Shown: positions 32,101-45,127, counted from the first letter of the stretch. The stretch is 64,000 nt of DNA from Mauremys mutica (GCF_020497125.1 NC_059075.1:45172003-45236002); one strand, 5' to 3'. The notes: generated by a model not told the origin, from the sequence alone. Numbers and translations: made by a program.

Positions 32101-35100
32101 TAATCAGTTGTCTGGCATAGTTAATAATGAAGAACCATTTAATACTGCTCAGAGTGTTTATTTTCTACATATTGTACGATGTATCAATATTACCCTTTGT
32201 TTTAGATTTGGGACACATAACTTTTTCAGCTCAAATTCAAAACATCCTTTACATATATAAACAGATAATTTTATAAGAACATATAATTGAGCACTTTCCC
32301 TGGTAAACTAAATCTAAATTTAGAAAAACCTACCAATGTCAAGTTTTTAGGCTTTATTCAATACCATTCTTTTTTAATTTATGCACATATAATACCACAG
32401 GAAGAGATGGTATAAATTTGTGGACTGTGGAGAATGACTGAACATTTTTGAATCAGGATCTTTTAAAAGGGGTGAAATTTGAGTATGATTAAGTTAGGAA
32501 AAAGGCTCGCTTACGGCGGAAGTCAGAGACTCTGTATACATTATAGGCATGTCATGGCTTTTAAAAAGTTATGTTAGACTTCTATACAAATTCTTTCACA
32601 ATTTGTATAACCCCCAAACAAAATTCTGTGTGGTTCTGAACTCTTACAACAGCACAAAATAAAGTAAAATAAAAAGGAGTGAAATGATAATAATAGTTAG
32701 TATTCAGATCAGGAGTGAGCCTTGCTGTAGGGCAGTCTGGTAGTTTACACTGCATGGGTGTTTTGCTGGTCACTAATTTTCTCGGAAGGAAATGATCCCA
32801 TGGCTTATGCTATCCACGTTTGTGCATATTTGCCCTATAATTGGCATTTATTAAGGAGACTTTTGGTTTGATGGATGACTGTCAGGTTATAGCCTGCTAG
32901 CTTTGATGCGGATTGCTTTTTTTTTTTTTTTTTTACATTAACTCATTAGAACTCTGGTCTGCTTCAACATGCTCTTTATTTATCTCCTGATAATCAAGAT
33001 TTTTGAACCATAGGTTTCAAGACACTTAGCAGAGTTTTAGTCAAGTACTGGTATTTCTAATTTTGAGGGGAAAAAAACATGTAGCAGAAAAAAATAGATG
33101 AACTGTGAACTCAAAATTTTTAAAATTATAAATTGTAATATGACCTTAATTAGATGCCAGCTTAATTAGTTGCCTTTGAAATGTTAAGCCACTTGCTAAA
33201 TATCTTAAAATTATAGCATTAACTTCCTTGTACCTAAGCTTCCTTTTAAAAAAACAAACAAAACCAAACCAAAATAGCCTCATAAAATCAGCAGGTATAG
33301 TAATATTTTCACAGCAGGTTGATATAAAATGAGCATTCAGCAAATCTTAATTTGGATGTCTGAGGCACATTAGCAGTTTCTTCAGTGCTGACTTAGTAGC
33401 CTCTCTTGTAATATATTTGGAATACAGTAGTTAGGATAATTATCTACAACATGATTGGTAAAATGGTTAAAACAAAATTATATGGATTTTTAAATGTTTT
33501 CTGGTTAACAGCATTTTTTGTTTTGACACACAGAGAAAAGCATATAAAAGAAATAGAAGTTTTCTGCATTAACAATGTCAGGCTGAGGTGCATAATTTTA
33601 ATGCAAAAACAAATAATTAAAATGATAAATGGATGTTTCAAAAATAAATAAAATATGCTCTTGAGAATAACAGTGGACCAATCCATGGCTCCTCTGTTGC
33701 ACAAAGTAAAATCTCAAGCTTTAATATGAAAAATAATTGGAAAATTCAGCATATTGAATGCTCTTTGTGGAGTTACATTTATGGATGCTTTATAACAATC
33801 AATCGGAGCAAGAAAAATGCTATTTTTAAGAACTTGTGTTATCAGTTTTATATGATCTACATTCTGGTTTGGTTTTTGTATTAATTAACGTTCTTGAATA
33901 TTGAACATATATGTGGATCAAATTGTTTTGCCAATAGTCGAATGTTGTGTTTTTATGGTACTTTTTAGACAACGGCCTGATATATTGTGTTACAAGTTGT
34001 TTTTCATAAGACACACGCAACTGTAGAAACAACTACCTTCAAATACAAAATTGGATCACAATTTTTAAAACATTCAGGATTGTTCAGATTTGTGGTTTCA
34101 CTCAGCCAGTTGCAGAGGTTCTATATGGCACAACCACAAAATTTGGATCTTTATTCCCTGTAATTCAGAAAGGTTTGCTTGGATCTGAAATTTCTGTTTG
34201 GGCCCATCACAAAGAAAAAATATTATTATTTTGGTCCCAATCTTGCAAATGATTACAATGCTTAACTTCACTCATTTGAGTAACTTTACTGAAGTCAATG
34301 GAACAAAGTTAAGTATGTGTTAAGAGTTTGCAGGATTATAGCCTTTGTTGCTTGCATGTTAGCTATCTAATTCCATATGATGTCTGTTTGTGAGTAGTGC
34401 TGATGAAATTATTTGTTGCAAATTATCTGACAAAATCCAACACTTTTGTCAATGAAATGTTTACAAATAGATTGATTTTTTTTCTTAATACATGTATTTT
34501 CTCTTCATAATTGTTTAAACAATTTGTGAATAATTTTCAGCCTTTGGATTGCTTAAGATGATTACTTTGACTCTTCAGTATTCCTACTGTGTGACTGGTC
34601 ACCTCAGGCATGTGGTATTGTTTTTGCCTCTAATTGGATGTTTCTGCTCCTAACTCGATGACTGGGATGTCTTAAAGGAGAATGGTGACAAACAAATGGC
34701 AAATACTCTTTTTGTGTGGGGATATTGGTATTTACATGAAGAACAGCCATGTTCACCAAACATAATTCTGTTCACATGAATGTTTATAAATAGTATTAAA
34801 AGGTGCAGAAAATTACACTAACCAACTCTAATAGTTTGATTCAGTTAATGTAGGAGTGAACTCACTGTGATACTTGCCCAGAAGTAGCAGTGGGTGGGGA
34901 AGAATGGATTTGGCTGGAGTACGTTTACCCATATGTTCCAGTGTTAAAGATCTTTTGTTCTTGATTTTAACTTTGACAAAGACCTTTGTGTGAATTCATA
35001 CTGTCTAACTTTTTCAGGGGAATGTAAACTATAGGTTATTTATTCCATACATCCTCCTAGGTTAAAGTTTTCAGTGTTGTTATATAATAAAATAAACTGT

Positions 35101-35479
35101 AAGAACCCAGCACCAAAAGTACTTGCTGTTCAATGAGCACGTTGTATTCCATAGGGGTGCTATCAAATGGCTAATGCCCCGAATCTGACCAGCTTTAAGA
35201 AGTGTTGCAATCTGGTGACAGCAGTGGGCAGATATGCCCCTCCCCATGCCCAAAGTCTGCAACTCAGCTGGAAAAAAAATGTATTCTAATTGTACTAACT
35301 GTTCTCCCATGCTAATTTTTCCCCCTACTGTTACTCACACCTTCTTGTCAATGGTCGGAAATGGACCATCCTGATTATCACTACAAAAGGTTTTTTTTTC
35401 TTCTGCTGATAATAGCTCACCTTAATTAATTACCCTCATCACAGTTGGTATGGAAACACCCATTTTTTCATGTTTTCTG
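29190..35479. other. Long stretch without a recognised gene
   Basis: No exon, RNA gene or bounded element was seen. The segment 29321-29930 has the C/T-rich, repetitive look of LTR or LTR-derived sequence but no defined ends. An 18-base T run lies near 32917-32934. The segment 34216-34345 has inverted CTTGCAAAT/GTTTGCAGG ends around an ACTGAAGTCAATGG core and looks like an old palindromic MITE. Confidence 0.45.
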
Positions 35480-35610
35480 TGTGTATATATATTTTCCTAC
35501 TGTATCTTCCACTGCATGCATCCGATGAAGTGGGTTTTAGCCCACGAAAGCTTATTCTCAAATAGATTTGTTAGTCTCTAAGGTGCCACAAGTACTCCTC
35601 ATTCTTTTTA
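35480..35610 (+). repeat. Dispersed repeat with GTGGGTTTTAGCCCAC hairpin, family not assigned
   Basis: The block from ATCCGATGAAGTGGG to GGTGCCACAAGTACTCC is one I recognise as recurring across amniote genomes. The GTGGG and CCCAC arms can pair. I cannot assign its family with confidence. Confidence 0.5.
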
Positions 35611-35729
35611 CTTCAGTAGAAAATACTGAAGATTTTGGGCTGCAAGCCATGTGCTTTGGCATTTCTGCACAACTTCCCCCAAGTACATGAATAATGAGGT
35701 AATAGAATTAGGATAAACCAATAACGTAT

Positions 35730-36470
35730 TGTCCGGCTATACCGAAAGAAGGACAGAAAACTTTTGACATCGGTTTAATCAGTCTGTAACTTTATTATTA
35801 GATGTCTTGGACTACCTGGCAGATAAAAGTGTACAATGCAGGTAACCCCCATTTTTATTCTGTAATTATCCAGGGGGCTTCTGCCAGCCCCCTTCTTTCT
35901 CCATCCAGGACCTTCCAGTAAATCCATTGCCGGGACCTTATCATCCACACCCCCTCGTAGGAGGGTTAAGGTGGGCTATAAGGTTGGCTCCCTGCCGTAC
36001 CAATCATAGGAGTCCCCAACCACTCCCTGTTCATTCCTTTAACAAACACCTCTTTTTTTAAGTCCTTTTCCAAGCCATTTATCTGGTCACTGTATACCTT
36101 TCCTATGGAGTACCTGCACTGGACATCCGCCCTTCACTTAAATAATGAGTTGCGACATATAGCCTACCGCCCATCATGCCATGTATGAACAGAGCCCTGG
36201 CTGAACCCGCTGTGGGGAAGGCAGTAAAATTCCAACTGTACCAAGGCCAATATGGTTGTAAGGGAAAAATTCCTTCCCAGCCCTCCTAAAAAACGGGCGG
36301 TTAGCGTAATGCCCACAGCAGGTCTAGACCAAACCTGGTATTTTACCACTTAAAGGGGAAGGAGGATGGGTCCTGTTTCAGACTGCTCCATGAAAAAGGG
36401 AGGCTTCAGGCCCAGGGCTGCCCCTTTTAAACCCTGCACTCCTAGGGGATCAGTCAGCGATGTAGGTATT
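35730..36470 (-). repeat. Possible unclassified dispersed repeat
   Basis: This region is richer in GC and CpG than its flanks and contains AATAAA on the minus strand near 35797. No terminal repeats, target duplication or protein motif were found. The call rests on composition only. Confidence 0.25.
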
Positions 36471-36777
36471 GCCACAATACGTGAGAAATTATTTTTTTTA
36501 ACTAGCTGCTATTTTTATGCGAGTAAGAAAACAAATATGTTAACTGCTTTTCCACTCATCCGCAAACAGTTTAAGTAACAAACTCTACTCCAAGGGCTGT
36601 GGACATGTCTGATGACATTGTTGATGATGTTGGTACATTGTATAAATGGAAGTTGTAAACTGAGCTAGTTGGCTTCTCTGGTCTTCTGTTCCATTGGATG
36701 TGTAGGAAAGTGAACTAAAAAGAAAGGAAACAGAATTAAGTTTAAAAAGTTGAATTTGTTTATTTAGCATGGGAGAC

Positions 36778-36865
36778 CCATCTAGTGGTCAAAGCGCAGG
36801 ACTGGAAGTCAGGAATTCTGGATTATATTCCCATCTTTGCCATTGCCTTTCTCTGTGGCAGCCAG
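36778..36865 (+). mobile_element. MIR-like (CORE-SINE) fragment
   Basis: The segment TCTAGTGGTCAAAGCGCAGG has the layout of a tRNA A box followed by a degenerate B box near 36830 and TTTGCCATTG, matching the order of blocks at the tRNA-derived head of MIR-type SINEs. It is old and truncated. Confidence 0.65.
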
Positions 36866-37909
36866 AGTGCATGGAGGGCCAGTAGTATACTGAGTTGTAA
36901 GGAAGATCTGAGGAAGTGGGGCTTATTAAAGGCTCTTGGAGTGCAAGAACGGCTGATAGTTTATTTCCACTCTGATAAACCTTTCAAGGCTCATGTGTGA
37001 GGATCTGAGGATTGATGATTCAGAGAAAATGTTTCACACAGATTGACTGACTGTCAGATGACCTTTTCGTGGGTACATCTGTTCTTTTATGAACCATCAT
37101 TGGTTCATCAGAGCAGAGATAATTGGTACTCCATTTCTCATACTTCATCTGCCTTATCTTTTCACACCCCTCTTCTCCCCTTCTTTCCACATTTCTGTTC
37201 TTTTCCTTTTGTCCCCCATATGTTCTGTAGACTCCCAGTTCCTGCCTCAGCTTTCCTCAGCATGCTCATCTCTGAACCCCCATTCCTTCAGCCCTCATCT
37301 TCATAAAGCAGGGGTTGTAGGGTGGTTCTGAGGGTCAAGTGGGATCTGGAATGAGAGGGAACAGGGCTCTGTCGATGGTGGGATGGCTGAGATGAGGGAT
37401 CCAGAGATCTTTGTGGAGACTGTAGCTGGACAATTCTAAGCCTGTGCATGGCACTAGGGGAACCCTTGATGTATATCAGACCTGGGCTGTCCTAACTCTA
37501 GCCTCTCCAGTGAAGTTGAAACTTCCTGGCTCATGCCCCCACAACCCCAAACTACTGCAGAACTCCATTCCATCCAGGTCCAATCCTGCAATACAATCCA
37601 CTTTCCCTGATTGGCAGAAGTGGGAATCCATGCAGAGGGGCTTAGAGTCCGTCAGTCATTTGAGAAACAAGGAGAGGGGAAATGCATTATAGGGGATTAG
37701 GTACAAAGTGGAGGATCAGAGGAGCCCTTCCCCTCCCCCCCCCCCAGCTCCCACACACTCACTCCTTAAAACAGGCCTCTGTCACATGCTTTCTGCATCA
37801 GCTGAGATTAGATGCTGAATTCCAGCACATTCTATTGTTTCTCTCTTCAAAGAATGGACACTGTCTAACTCATGTGGAAGTGTTAGTGCCCTCAAAAAAT
37901 AAAGCACTC
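36866..37909. other. Stretch without a recognised gene
   Basis: Contains CT-rich sequence and a C run near 37733-37746. No gene or bounded element was seen. Confidence 0.45.
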
Positions 37910-37999
37910 AGGCCCAGATCCTCAAAGGTACTTAGACTCCTAATTTCCAGTGAAATCAATGGAAGTTAGGAGCCTAAATACCTTTGAGGACCTGGACCT
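37910..37999. mobile_element. Palindromic MITE, 34-bp arms
   Basis: Arms 37910-37943 and 37966-37999 are inverted copies with 30 of 34 matches by my count, separated by 22 bases that contain TGAAATCAATGGAA. This is the layout of the short palindromic DNA-transposon derivatives common in amniotes. Confidence 0.75.
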
Positions 38000-40900
38000 C
38001 AGATCACAAGAGACTCCATGTTTCATTTTCTCCAACATACCTATGTGATCCACTTTAAGAGCACCAGAACCTCCCGTTACAGTGCAACTTCCATACAACC
38101 TCAACTGCTGGCCCAGCTCCATAACAATAATACATTAACAAAAAATGGAAATTCCCTGACACTCAGCTTAAAGTTTTAGATTGCAAGTAACCTAATCATT
38201 GAAAACTACATGCCAAGAATATTAAACATTCTCTCAAACATCTAAATGTGTGAAAATTCATGTTAGATATTCCCAAAGTCTTCTTAATTCAATCCTCCAA
38301 GTTACAGATATCAACAAACCTATTGTTCTATGGATTGAGTTATACTAAGTCATTTAAAAGAAACAAACAAAAAACCCTTTCACTTTTAGCTAGCCATGAG
38401 TCAGAGGAGGTCCACACCTTTTCAAAATTTTAGGGAGCATCAGCCCAGTATGTTGGTTCAGCTACAATTAAAAGTGATGGACTGAAGGGAGAACTTTGGA
38501 TATGAATCTGAATTGGGATGAAAAATCTGCTTTCTCACACACATTCAGGCTGAGGGGGTCCAGTGCAGAAGTTTGGTTCCACCTCATTTCTCCTTTCAAC
38601 ACATAAATCACCTATTCCAATTATATCTATATGCCTTACTGAAAACCATATAAAACAATACACTTCATAGTCTATTCCGCACATACCTATGAAGAATATT
38701 AAGAGGAATGTTACAGTTAAAACTAAACATTTACAATATGGAAATAAAAAGTCAAAGGGAGGGAGATATGTATTCAGATACATCAAGCTGTTCATTTTTA
38801 CATTTATTTAAGAGATTGAGTATAAAATATGATTTTGCATATTCAAGAGCGCCACAGGAAACTTTGCCTCCTTCACTGTCTTGGTCTGTCAGGCATACAC
38901 AGCAGCAGTGGATACTGATACTCTTGTAGAGAGAGAGCGCACATGATGTTACAATGTATTTATCAGATAGTATGTTATCTTGTAATTAAAGACTTTGGAC
39001 CTGATTTCTCACTCTGTTACTCTGGTTTAAAGTCTCTTTGGACACACACATTTAACCTTTAATTTAAATAGATTTTGTCCTCTGATATATACTGTAATAT
39101 GTTTATAGGTATTCAAACTGTTCATAGTAACCTGTTTGAATAGTGATACACACATGGATTTGTTGCTTTCTATTTGTGTTAATTTCCTAAGATTACATAG
39201 AATTTAAGTTTCTAGTATTTGTAATCAAAAATAGAAGTTGATTATGGGTAGACTAATCATGCAGCAACCTGGAAATTACTATGGAAGGGAAAAACCTTAA
39301 AGAAAGAAATTCATGGCTTTGGAACGTTAGCTTGGCTTGGGTAATGGCGAACACTAAAAAGAAATCCATTTGTAGAAAAGGTTGCTTCCTCTAATAGAAA
39401 TTGATGTGGGTTATACATACTTGGGAGAGAGAATATGTGTAAACAGTCCAATATTTAGCTTAAAAATATCTGTGCTAATGTTACATATGTGCATGCGGAA
39501 AATATAAAGATTTAGTAACTTTAGCCTTCTGAGGAAAATAACTTTTATTATGTTTCTAGTGTGCTTGCTTGAAACATTTATGCTAACTAGTGCTCACCAT
39601 TGCTAAAAAGCATCAGAGATTTTCCTGTGGTTGCATACACATGATCTTCTGAGTAACATAATGTGAAGATATTCAAATACAGGAGTAGACAAAAGAAAAA
39701 AAAGTTACCCATTCAAAATGCAGAGAACTTTACAGTGCTTCAAGTAAGTAAAAGCAGATGTTGAAAAGTTTAGAAAATCAAGACATTATTTTCCTGTTTC
39801 CATTGAATTTTCCTAAACACATTATAAATAAGCTTTGAAGTAATACAAAATACCCTGTTTGTTTTACTGATAGCATCTTTTTGTAAAAAACTTTATCAAT
39901 GCTTGTTTAAGTTGCAGACTAAATGATATCTGTGTGGTTAAACAACCAACTGTATCTCTTTGCAAACACAATGCTGAAAGACACACAGTGTCTGAATCCT
40001 TCAAAAGCCTGATTAGATCTTTTGAGATTAATTTTTAACAGCTTAAATATTTTGTATGTTTTCAGAATGTAAAAATTAAAGCTAATTTTTTTTATATTAC
40101 CTCAAAATAATGTGACTTTGCATTGCTCCAGAAAAGTCATTTTAAACCTGTAAATAATTATTCTAAAATGTTGGTTTTCTAAAGGCTTTTAAAATAAAGA
40201 TTTTTTTTTACAGCCTTGGTAATCTTTTCTAGTGTTATACTTTACTTTCAACAAACATTTTAAGTCCTTATTAAATATATAAACTACTGATGATCTATAT
40301 GTGAGAGGTTCTAAAATGCATCCATGAAAAGGTGTTATGTGAATTAAATGCTTATGAAATGATAGTCCAAAAACTTATATTCTGTCTCCCCAGAGCAAGC
40401 ATAACAAAGATAGTCATAGCATTGGCACTTAGCACTGTTTATGTGACTCCATAAAGAAGGGACAAACTGAATAATAAATTTGCCAAATGGTAAGAATTAT
40501 ACCTGTTTCGTGAGGCAAGTGTTTCCAGATAGTTGACAGATATTTGGGAGCGTGTTCATTCAACTAACAATAAGGGTTAAAGGGAAACTTCCAAGTCTTA
40601 CATTCAAGTATATTCTGTCTAGTTAGTAGCTAGATGTAGAATGTATCATCGTGTAGAACAGCCATTTTCCAGTCATTTCTCACTCATTTTGGATGCTGGC
40701 ATGTCTGGAAGGTGAAAGCAGAGAGAAAAAAGCCTCAGTGTCTCTCAAACTTTCACATCCCCTTAATTGTGTGGGAGGAGGAATATTATAAAACACTATT
40801 GTTTTTTTGTTTTTTTTAATAGCACAGGATGAGGATTTGAGGGAAGAGGACACTTTCTCAGTCTCTGTTGCTGGCTGTAGTGCTAGTGCACTGGTGGACA

Positions 40901-41990
40901 GTATTAGCACTAGGTAGACAGATACAAAAACTTCAGACGGCACTACACCTACATGCCAGGAATCTCTGCATCTTGCTCTCCGGGTTTTGGTGGTTGCTCT
41001 TGTGAGAGTTGGGTGAAGTTCAGCTGCTCTATTAGTCGGCTTGGCTTAGTTTACAAGTTATTGTTTTAGACCCTGAGGTTGCAGAAAGGGACTCATTTAT
41101 TAGGTTTAGTCCAGAGGGTCATATGTCTTTAATTATAAGACAAAATTCTTCTGCCTTTTAATCTGCTGACCTGTAACTGGGCCTCTAATTTTGCCTGGGC
41201 AATTTTTGCATGGCACACTTAATTGCCATAAGTGCAAAAATCAAATTTGCATTCACACATAGGTGCACGTATATGTTTATGATGCACAGAATCCACAGTT
41301 TGAAAATTTGGTTCCATATACAATAACTCGTACAATTTCAACTTTCCTATACTCTTTATCTTATAATTCCTACTTCTTATGTATGAAAATAAAGAATTGA
41401 GGCCTATAAAAGTTAATAAAATATTTCAATAAATAAAAATCTGTCATAACAGAGCCCTCCAGCAGAATGACACGTGACAGACACGTTGTAACACTAGGCT
41501 CCAGGATCGGACACTATTTAGTTCCCTAAGAGCCGGTGCAGTTGTGCACTGTATTTGCCATTACCAATTGTGTTTTGATTTTTATCTTTGGAGTGGATGT
41601 TGCATCATGCCTGGTCACATAACTGACAGTGTAATGCTTGGATCATTAAAAGAAAAAAACCTAAAATCTTGGTCTGCTTTTTTGCTGTTGATGCTCATCT
41701 TAGAGATTGCCGTTAGCACGACGGCACAGCTATCCGTTAACTGATAAGCATAATGCACTGTAAGGCTTACCAGGACTCTCTGCTAGAGGGATTCTGCTCT
41801 CTCTCCCGACTTCTCCGCTCTCCTGTGCAATGGCGCAGCCAATCAGAGCGTAGGCCAAAATGTTGTGCTTCTCTGGAGACCACGTGACACTTGTTGTCCG
41901 GTACGGTCTTCTTCATGGAAATTGACTAGACGGTGTTCACTGTTCGCGAAAATGTATCTGTACAAGGAAATCACTAACTTTCCCCATCAC
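38000..41990. other. Stretch without a recognised gene
   Basis: No exon, RNA gene or bounded element was seen. Two CACGTGAC E-boxes (41471-41478 and 41881-41888) and a CCAAT box (41839-41843) lie upstream of the Myb-like exon and may belong to a promoter. Confidence 0.4.
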
Positions 41991-41994
41991 ACAG

Positions 41995-42412
41995 CTTCGG
42001 GTCCTTCCCGGACTGCCCCGGCATCCCCTCGCAGAGACTGGCAATGATTAGACGGCGAAAGAAGAAGACTAGGGACGACATGTTCGCTGAACTGATGGTC
42101 TGCTCCCGAGCAGAGGCTGCAGAGCAGAAACACTGGAGGGAGACCCTATGTGAGCAGCATCGCACACTCATGGAACGTGAGGATAGGTGGCGGCAGGAAG
42201 ACCAGCAGACCACCCAAACGCTACTTGGTCTCATGAAGGAACAAACGGACACGCTTCGTCGCCTTGTTGATGTCCTGCAGGACCGCAGGCTGGAGGACAG
42301 GGCCCCCCTGCAGTGTCTCTGCAATCGCCCTCACCAGCCAAGAAGTCCTGGCCCCCCCTCACCCAAAAGTACAAGACGGAGGGGTGGTAGAGGACGTGAG
42401 AACTGTCACTGA
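41995..42412 (+). pseudogene. Last exon of a Harbinger Myb/SANT-like protein, 5' exon absent
   Basis: An AG acceptor at 41993-41994 (CACACAG) opens a frame that reads through CPGIPSQR into MIRRRKKKTRDDMF (from 42044) and ends at a TGA at 42410-42412. Upstream of the acceptor the frame meets a TAA at once, so this is an exon boundary. The piece matches the basic and glutamine/arginine-rich C-terminal part of the Myb/SANT-like protein that partners the transposase in PIF/Harbinger elements. The DNA-binding trihelix itself is not encoded anywhere upstream in the window, so the gene is incomplete. An AATAAA follows at 42532-42537. It converges on the transposase gene, as expected. Confidence 0.75.
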
Positions 42413-42531
42413 ACCAGAGCAGAGCGGCCGTGTACCCCGCACTTCTCACGTTAGAAATTTGTAGAAGTGCTTCCCTTATAGGCTCAGCCAGTCCCAAATC
42501 CAAGGTTCATCCCCCCACTGTTTATTAGATT

Positions 42532-42537
42532 AATAAA
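42532..42537 (+). terminator. Polyadenylation signal for the Myb-like exon
   Basis: AATAAA lies 120 bases after the stop codon at 42412. Confidence 0.6.
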
Positions 42538-43156
42538 AGCTGTTTGCTGTTAATCACTGTTTCCGTCATGTCTTTCCTGTCAGAGGATTTTTCGGTGTAT
42601 GGGGTGGACAGGGGTTTCATACTTGCACGGTATAGCCTACAGTACCAGGGTACAGACTTGGGGAAAGGATCAACTGCGGGGCACACACACACTGCAGTCA
42701 GTAGGCACCAGGGTCATTCTGTGTTGTGTATGCTGCCCCTGTTCATTTCGTAATGTGTATAATTGTCCCCATTACTGTGAAGGCAGGCTGCCCTTACGAT
42801 GCACTTGCAACGGATCCACGAGCCTATCCGCTGCCCTGAGCCCCAACAAGAGCCCTCATCCACGGACAGATAGTCACCCTTCTCCCACACCCATCACCCC
42901 TTCCCACGCAGAAACCCGCAGCCCACTGCCGTCATCCAAACCCCTATGCAAAGAAGGCACCACTCGCCCCTTCCTGCAAACCCTCCCCTTCATGCAGAAC
43001 CACTGTCATCCGTCCCCCACCCCAGAGACCTATGTAGGAGCAGGAGGATGTCAGTCCTCTATGGAGGAAGCGGTCTGTACGTCAGTGCACACCGTGCCCA
43101 GCACAGTATGCGTCCATGTCTCAACACCAGAACAGAAATGCAAAGTAAAAGAAAGA

Positions 43157-43162
43157 TTTATT
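43157..43162 (-). terminator. Polyadenylation signal for the Harbinger transposase
   Basis: AATAAA on the minus strand lies 145 bases beyond the transposase stop at 43307. Confidence 0.6.
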
Positions 43163-43306
43163 AATAATGAGTGTAACAATTACTTTGCTTAAAAACGTGC
43201 TTTGGAAGTGGGGGAAACTTGGAGAACAAGGCATGTAGCCGCAGATCCAAATCGACACAAACTGACACAGGCCCAGGGTCAGTTTCTCTTGAAAGCAAGT
43301 GGAGAG

Positions 43307-44578
43307 TCATAGGTTACCCTGATCTCCGAGGAAACTTGCTTTCAAAGCCTCCCAGATACAGAGCGCTTCCCGCTGGGATATTCTCTCGGCACGGGTGTCT
43401 GGCTGAGCGTAAACTGCAGCCAGGCGATTTGCCTCAACCTCCCATCCGGACAAAAAGGCCTCGCCCTTGCTCTCACACAGATTGTGCAGCACACAGCAAG
43501 CAGCAATAACTACGGGGATATTCTTTTCGCTGATGTCCGAGCGAGTGAGTAAGCTCCGCCATCTCCCCTTGAGACGTCCGAAAGCACACTCCACCACCAT
43601 TCTGCACTTGCTTAGCCGGTAGTTGAAGAGTTCCTTCTCACTGTCCAGGGCGCCTGTATAGGGCTTCATGAGCCAGGGCATTAGCGGGTAGGCTGGGTCC
43701 CCGAGGATCACTGTAGGCATCTGCACATCCCCAACCGTTATTTTGTGGTCCGGGAAGAAAGTACCTGCCTGGAGGAGTCTAAAGAGACCAGAGCTCCTGA
43801 ACACACGCGCGTCATGAACCTTGCCCGCCCACCCGACGTTGATGTTGGTAAAACGTCCCCTATGGTCCACTAGTCCTTGCAGCACCATGGAAAAGTAGCC
43901 CTTTCGGTTAATGTACTCGCTGGCCTGGTGGGCCGGTGCCAGGATAGGGATGTGAGTCCCATCTATAGCCCCACCGCAGTTTGGGAATCCCATCGCGGCG
44001 AAGCCGTCTATGATGACCTGAACGTTTCCCAGGTTCACTACCTTTGAGAGCAGTTGCTCAACGATTGCGTGGGCTACTTGCATCACAGCAACCCCCACGG
44101 TAGATTTGCCCACGCCAAAGTGGTTCGCTACTGACCGGTAGCTGTCTGGCGTGGCAAGTTTCCAGAGGGCTATGGCCACTCGCTTCTGCACACTCAGGGC
44201 TGCTCGCATCCGGGTGTCCTGGCGCTTCAGGGCAGGGGCCAGCAAGTCACAGAGTTCAAGGAAAGTGCCCTTACGCATCCTGAAGTTTCGCAGCCACTCT
44301 GTGTCATCCCAGACCTGCAGCACTATGCGGTCCCACCAGTCCGTGCTTGTTTCCCGGGCCCAGAATCGCCGTTCCACACCATGAACTTGACCCATTGCCA
44401 CCATGATCTCCACTGCCCGGCGTACCCCGCTTTCTGAGAGGTCTGCGCCACTCTCCTCACCGCGCTGCCGGAGCCTCCTCGCCCGATTTCTCAGTAGCTG
44501 ACTGTTGCACAGGTGGACGATAAGGTGCGAGGAGTTGACAACGGCCATAAGTGCAGCGATGATCGCAGCGGGCTCCAT
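43307..44578 (-). CDS. PIF/Harbinger transposase (DDE, HARBI1-like), intact
   Basis: This is the nuclease of a PIF/Harbinger DNA transposon, which cuts at a 3-bp target and moves the element with its Myb-like partner. The likely start is the internal ATG at 44578 (MEPAAII, 423 codons); an upstream in-frame ATG at 44755 would add 59 residues rich in basic and polar amino acids. Counted from the longer start, a helix-turn-helix-like segment (SYRSVANHFGVGKSTV) is at 205-220. The catalytic triad is D265 (GGAIDGTHI), D353 (ILGDPAYP) and E389 (VVECAFGRLKGRW), with 35 residues between the last two (DD35E). The frame is uninterrupted and every key residue is present. It could be active or could be conserved after recent arrival. 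The right terminus is at 44959; the left terminus is not found. Confidence 0.93.
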   Translation of the reverse strand: MEPAAIIAALMAVVNSSHLIVHLCNSQLLRNRARRLRQRGEESGADLSESGVRRAVEIMVAMGQVHGVERRFWARETSTDWWDRIVLQVWDDTEWLRNFRMRKGTFLELCDLLAPALKRQDTRMRAALSVQKRVAIALWKLATPDSYRSVANHFGVGKSTVGVAVMQVAHAIVEQLLSKVVNLGNVQVIIDGFAAMGFPNCGGAIDGTHIPILAPAHQASEYINRKGYFSMVLQGLVDHRGRFTNINVGWAGKVHDARVFRSSGLFRLLQAGTFFPDHKITVGDVQMPTVILGDPAYPLMPWLMKPYTGALDSEKELFNYRLSKCRMVVECAFGRLKGRWRSLLTRSDISEKNIPVVIAACCVLHNLCESKGEAFLSGWEVEANRLAAVYAQPDTRAERISQREALCIWEALKASFLGDQGNL

Positions 44579-44869
44579 GCTCGCAGTGCTGTGGCGTCCG
44601 CGCTGTAACCGACCAGAAAAGTGCGCGAACAGATTTCCCGCCGGCGCTTTCAGGGAGGGAGGGCGTTTGTGAGTGACGGTTGAATGATGACAGTTACCCA
44701 AAACCACCCTCGACACATTTTTCCCCCAGCAGGCATTGCGAGCTCTACCCAGCATTCCAATGGGCAGCGGGGAGTGCGGGAACTGTGGGATAGCTTCCCA
44801 CAGTGCACCGCTTCCAAAGTCGACGCTGGCCCCGTGAATGTGGACTCAGAAATTCGAATTAGTGTCTTT

Positions 44870-44959
44870 AGTATGGATACACAAATTCGACTTCATAAGG
44901 TCGAATCCACAAATTCGAACTAAGTTGATTCGAAATAGTCTTGTAGTGTAGACAAGGCC
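44870..44959 (-). repeat. Right terminus of the Harbinger element
   Basis: Read inward on the minus strand it starts GGCCTTGTCTACACTACAAG and continues with repeated TTCGAA-containing units. TTA at 44960-44962 directly outside is a typical Harbinger target triplet. The matching left end was not found in 41440-41990, so the left end appears lost or displaced. Confidence 0.75.
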
Positions 44960-44995
44960 TTAGTGTCCTTCTAAATCTGCCTTTTCTCTTCTCTC

Positions 44996-45119
44996 TAGGG
45001 TGACCAGACAGCAAGTGTGAAAAATCGGGACGGGGGTGAGGGGGTAATAGGAGCCTGTATAAGAAAAAGATCTAAAAATTGGGACTGTCCCTATAAAATC
45101 GGGACATGCGGTCACCCTA
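44996..45119 (+). mobile_element. hAT-type MITE, GGTGACCAGA family, copy 3
   Basis: Ends TAGGGTGACCAGA and GCGGTCACCCTA flank 124 bp. The 8-bp duplication CTTCTCTC lies at 44988-44995 and 45120-45127. It sits 36 bp from the Harbinger end. Confidence 0.93.
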
Positions 45120-45127
45120 CTTCTCTC

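Noticed and set aside
41440..41990. Left terminal repeat of the Harbinger element
   Set aside because: No inverted copy of GGCCTTGTCTACAC was found there.
42599..43192. 197-codon open frame between the Myb-like exon and the transposase
   Set aside because: It lies between two convergent polyadenylation signals, is proline- and serine-rich with no motif, and matches no known Harbinger gene.
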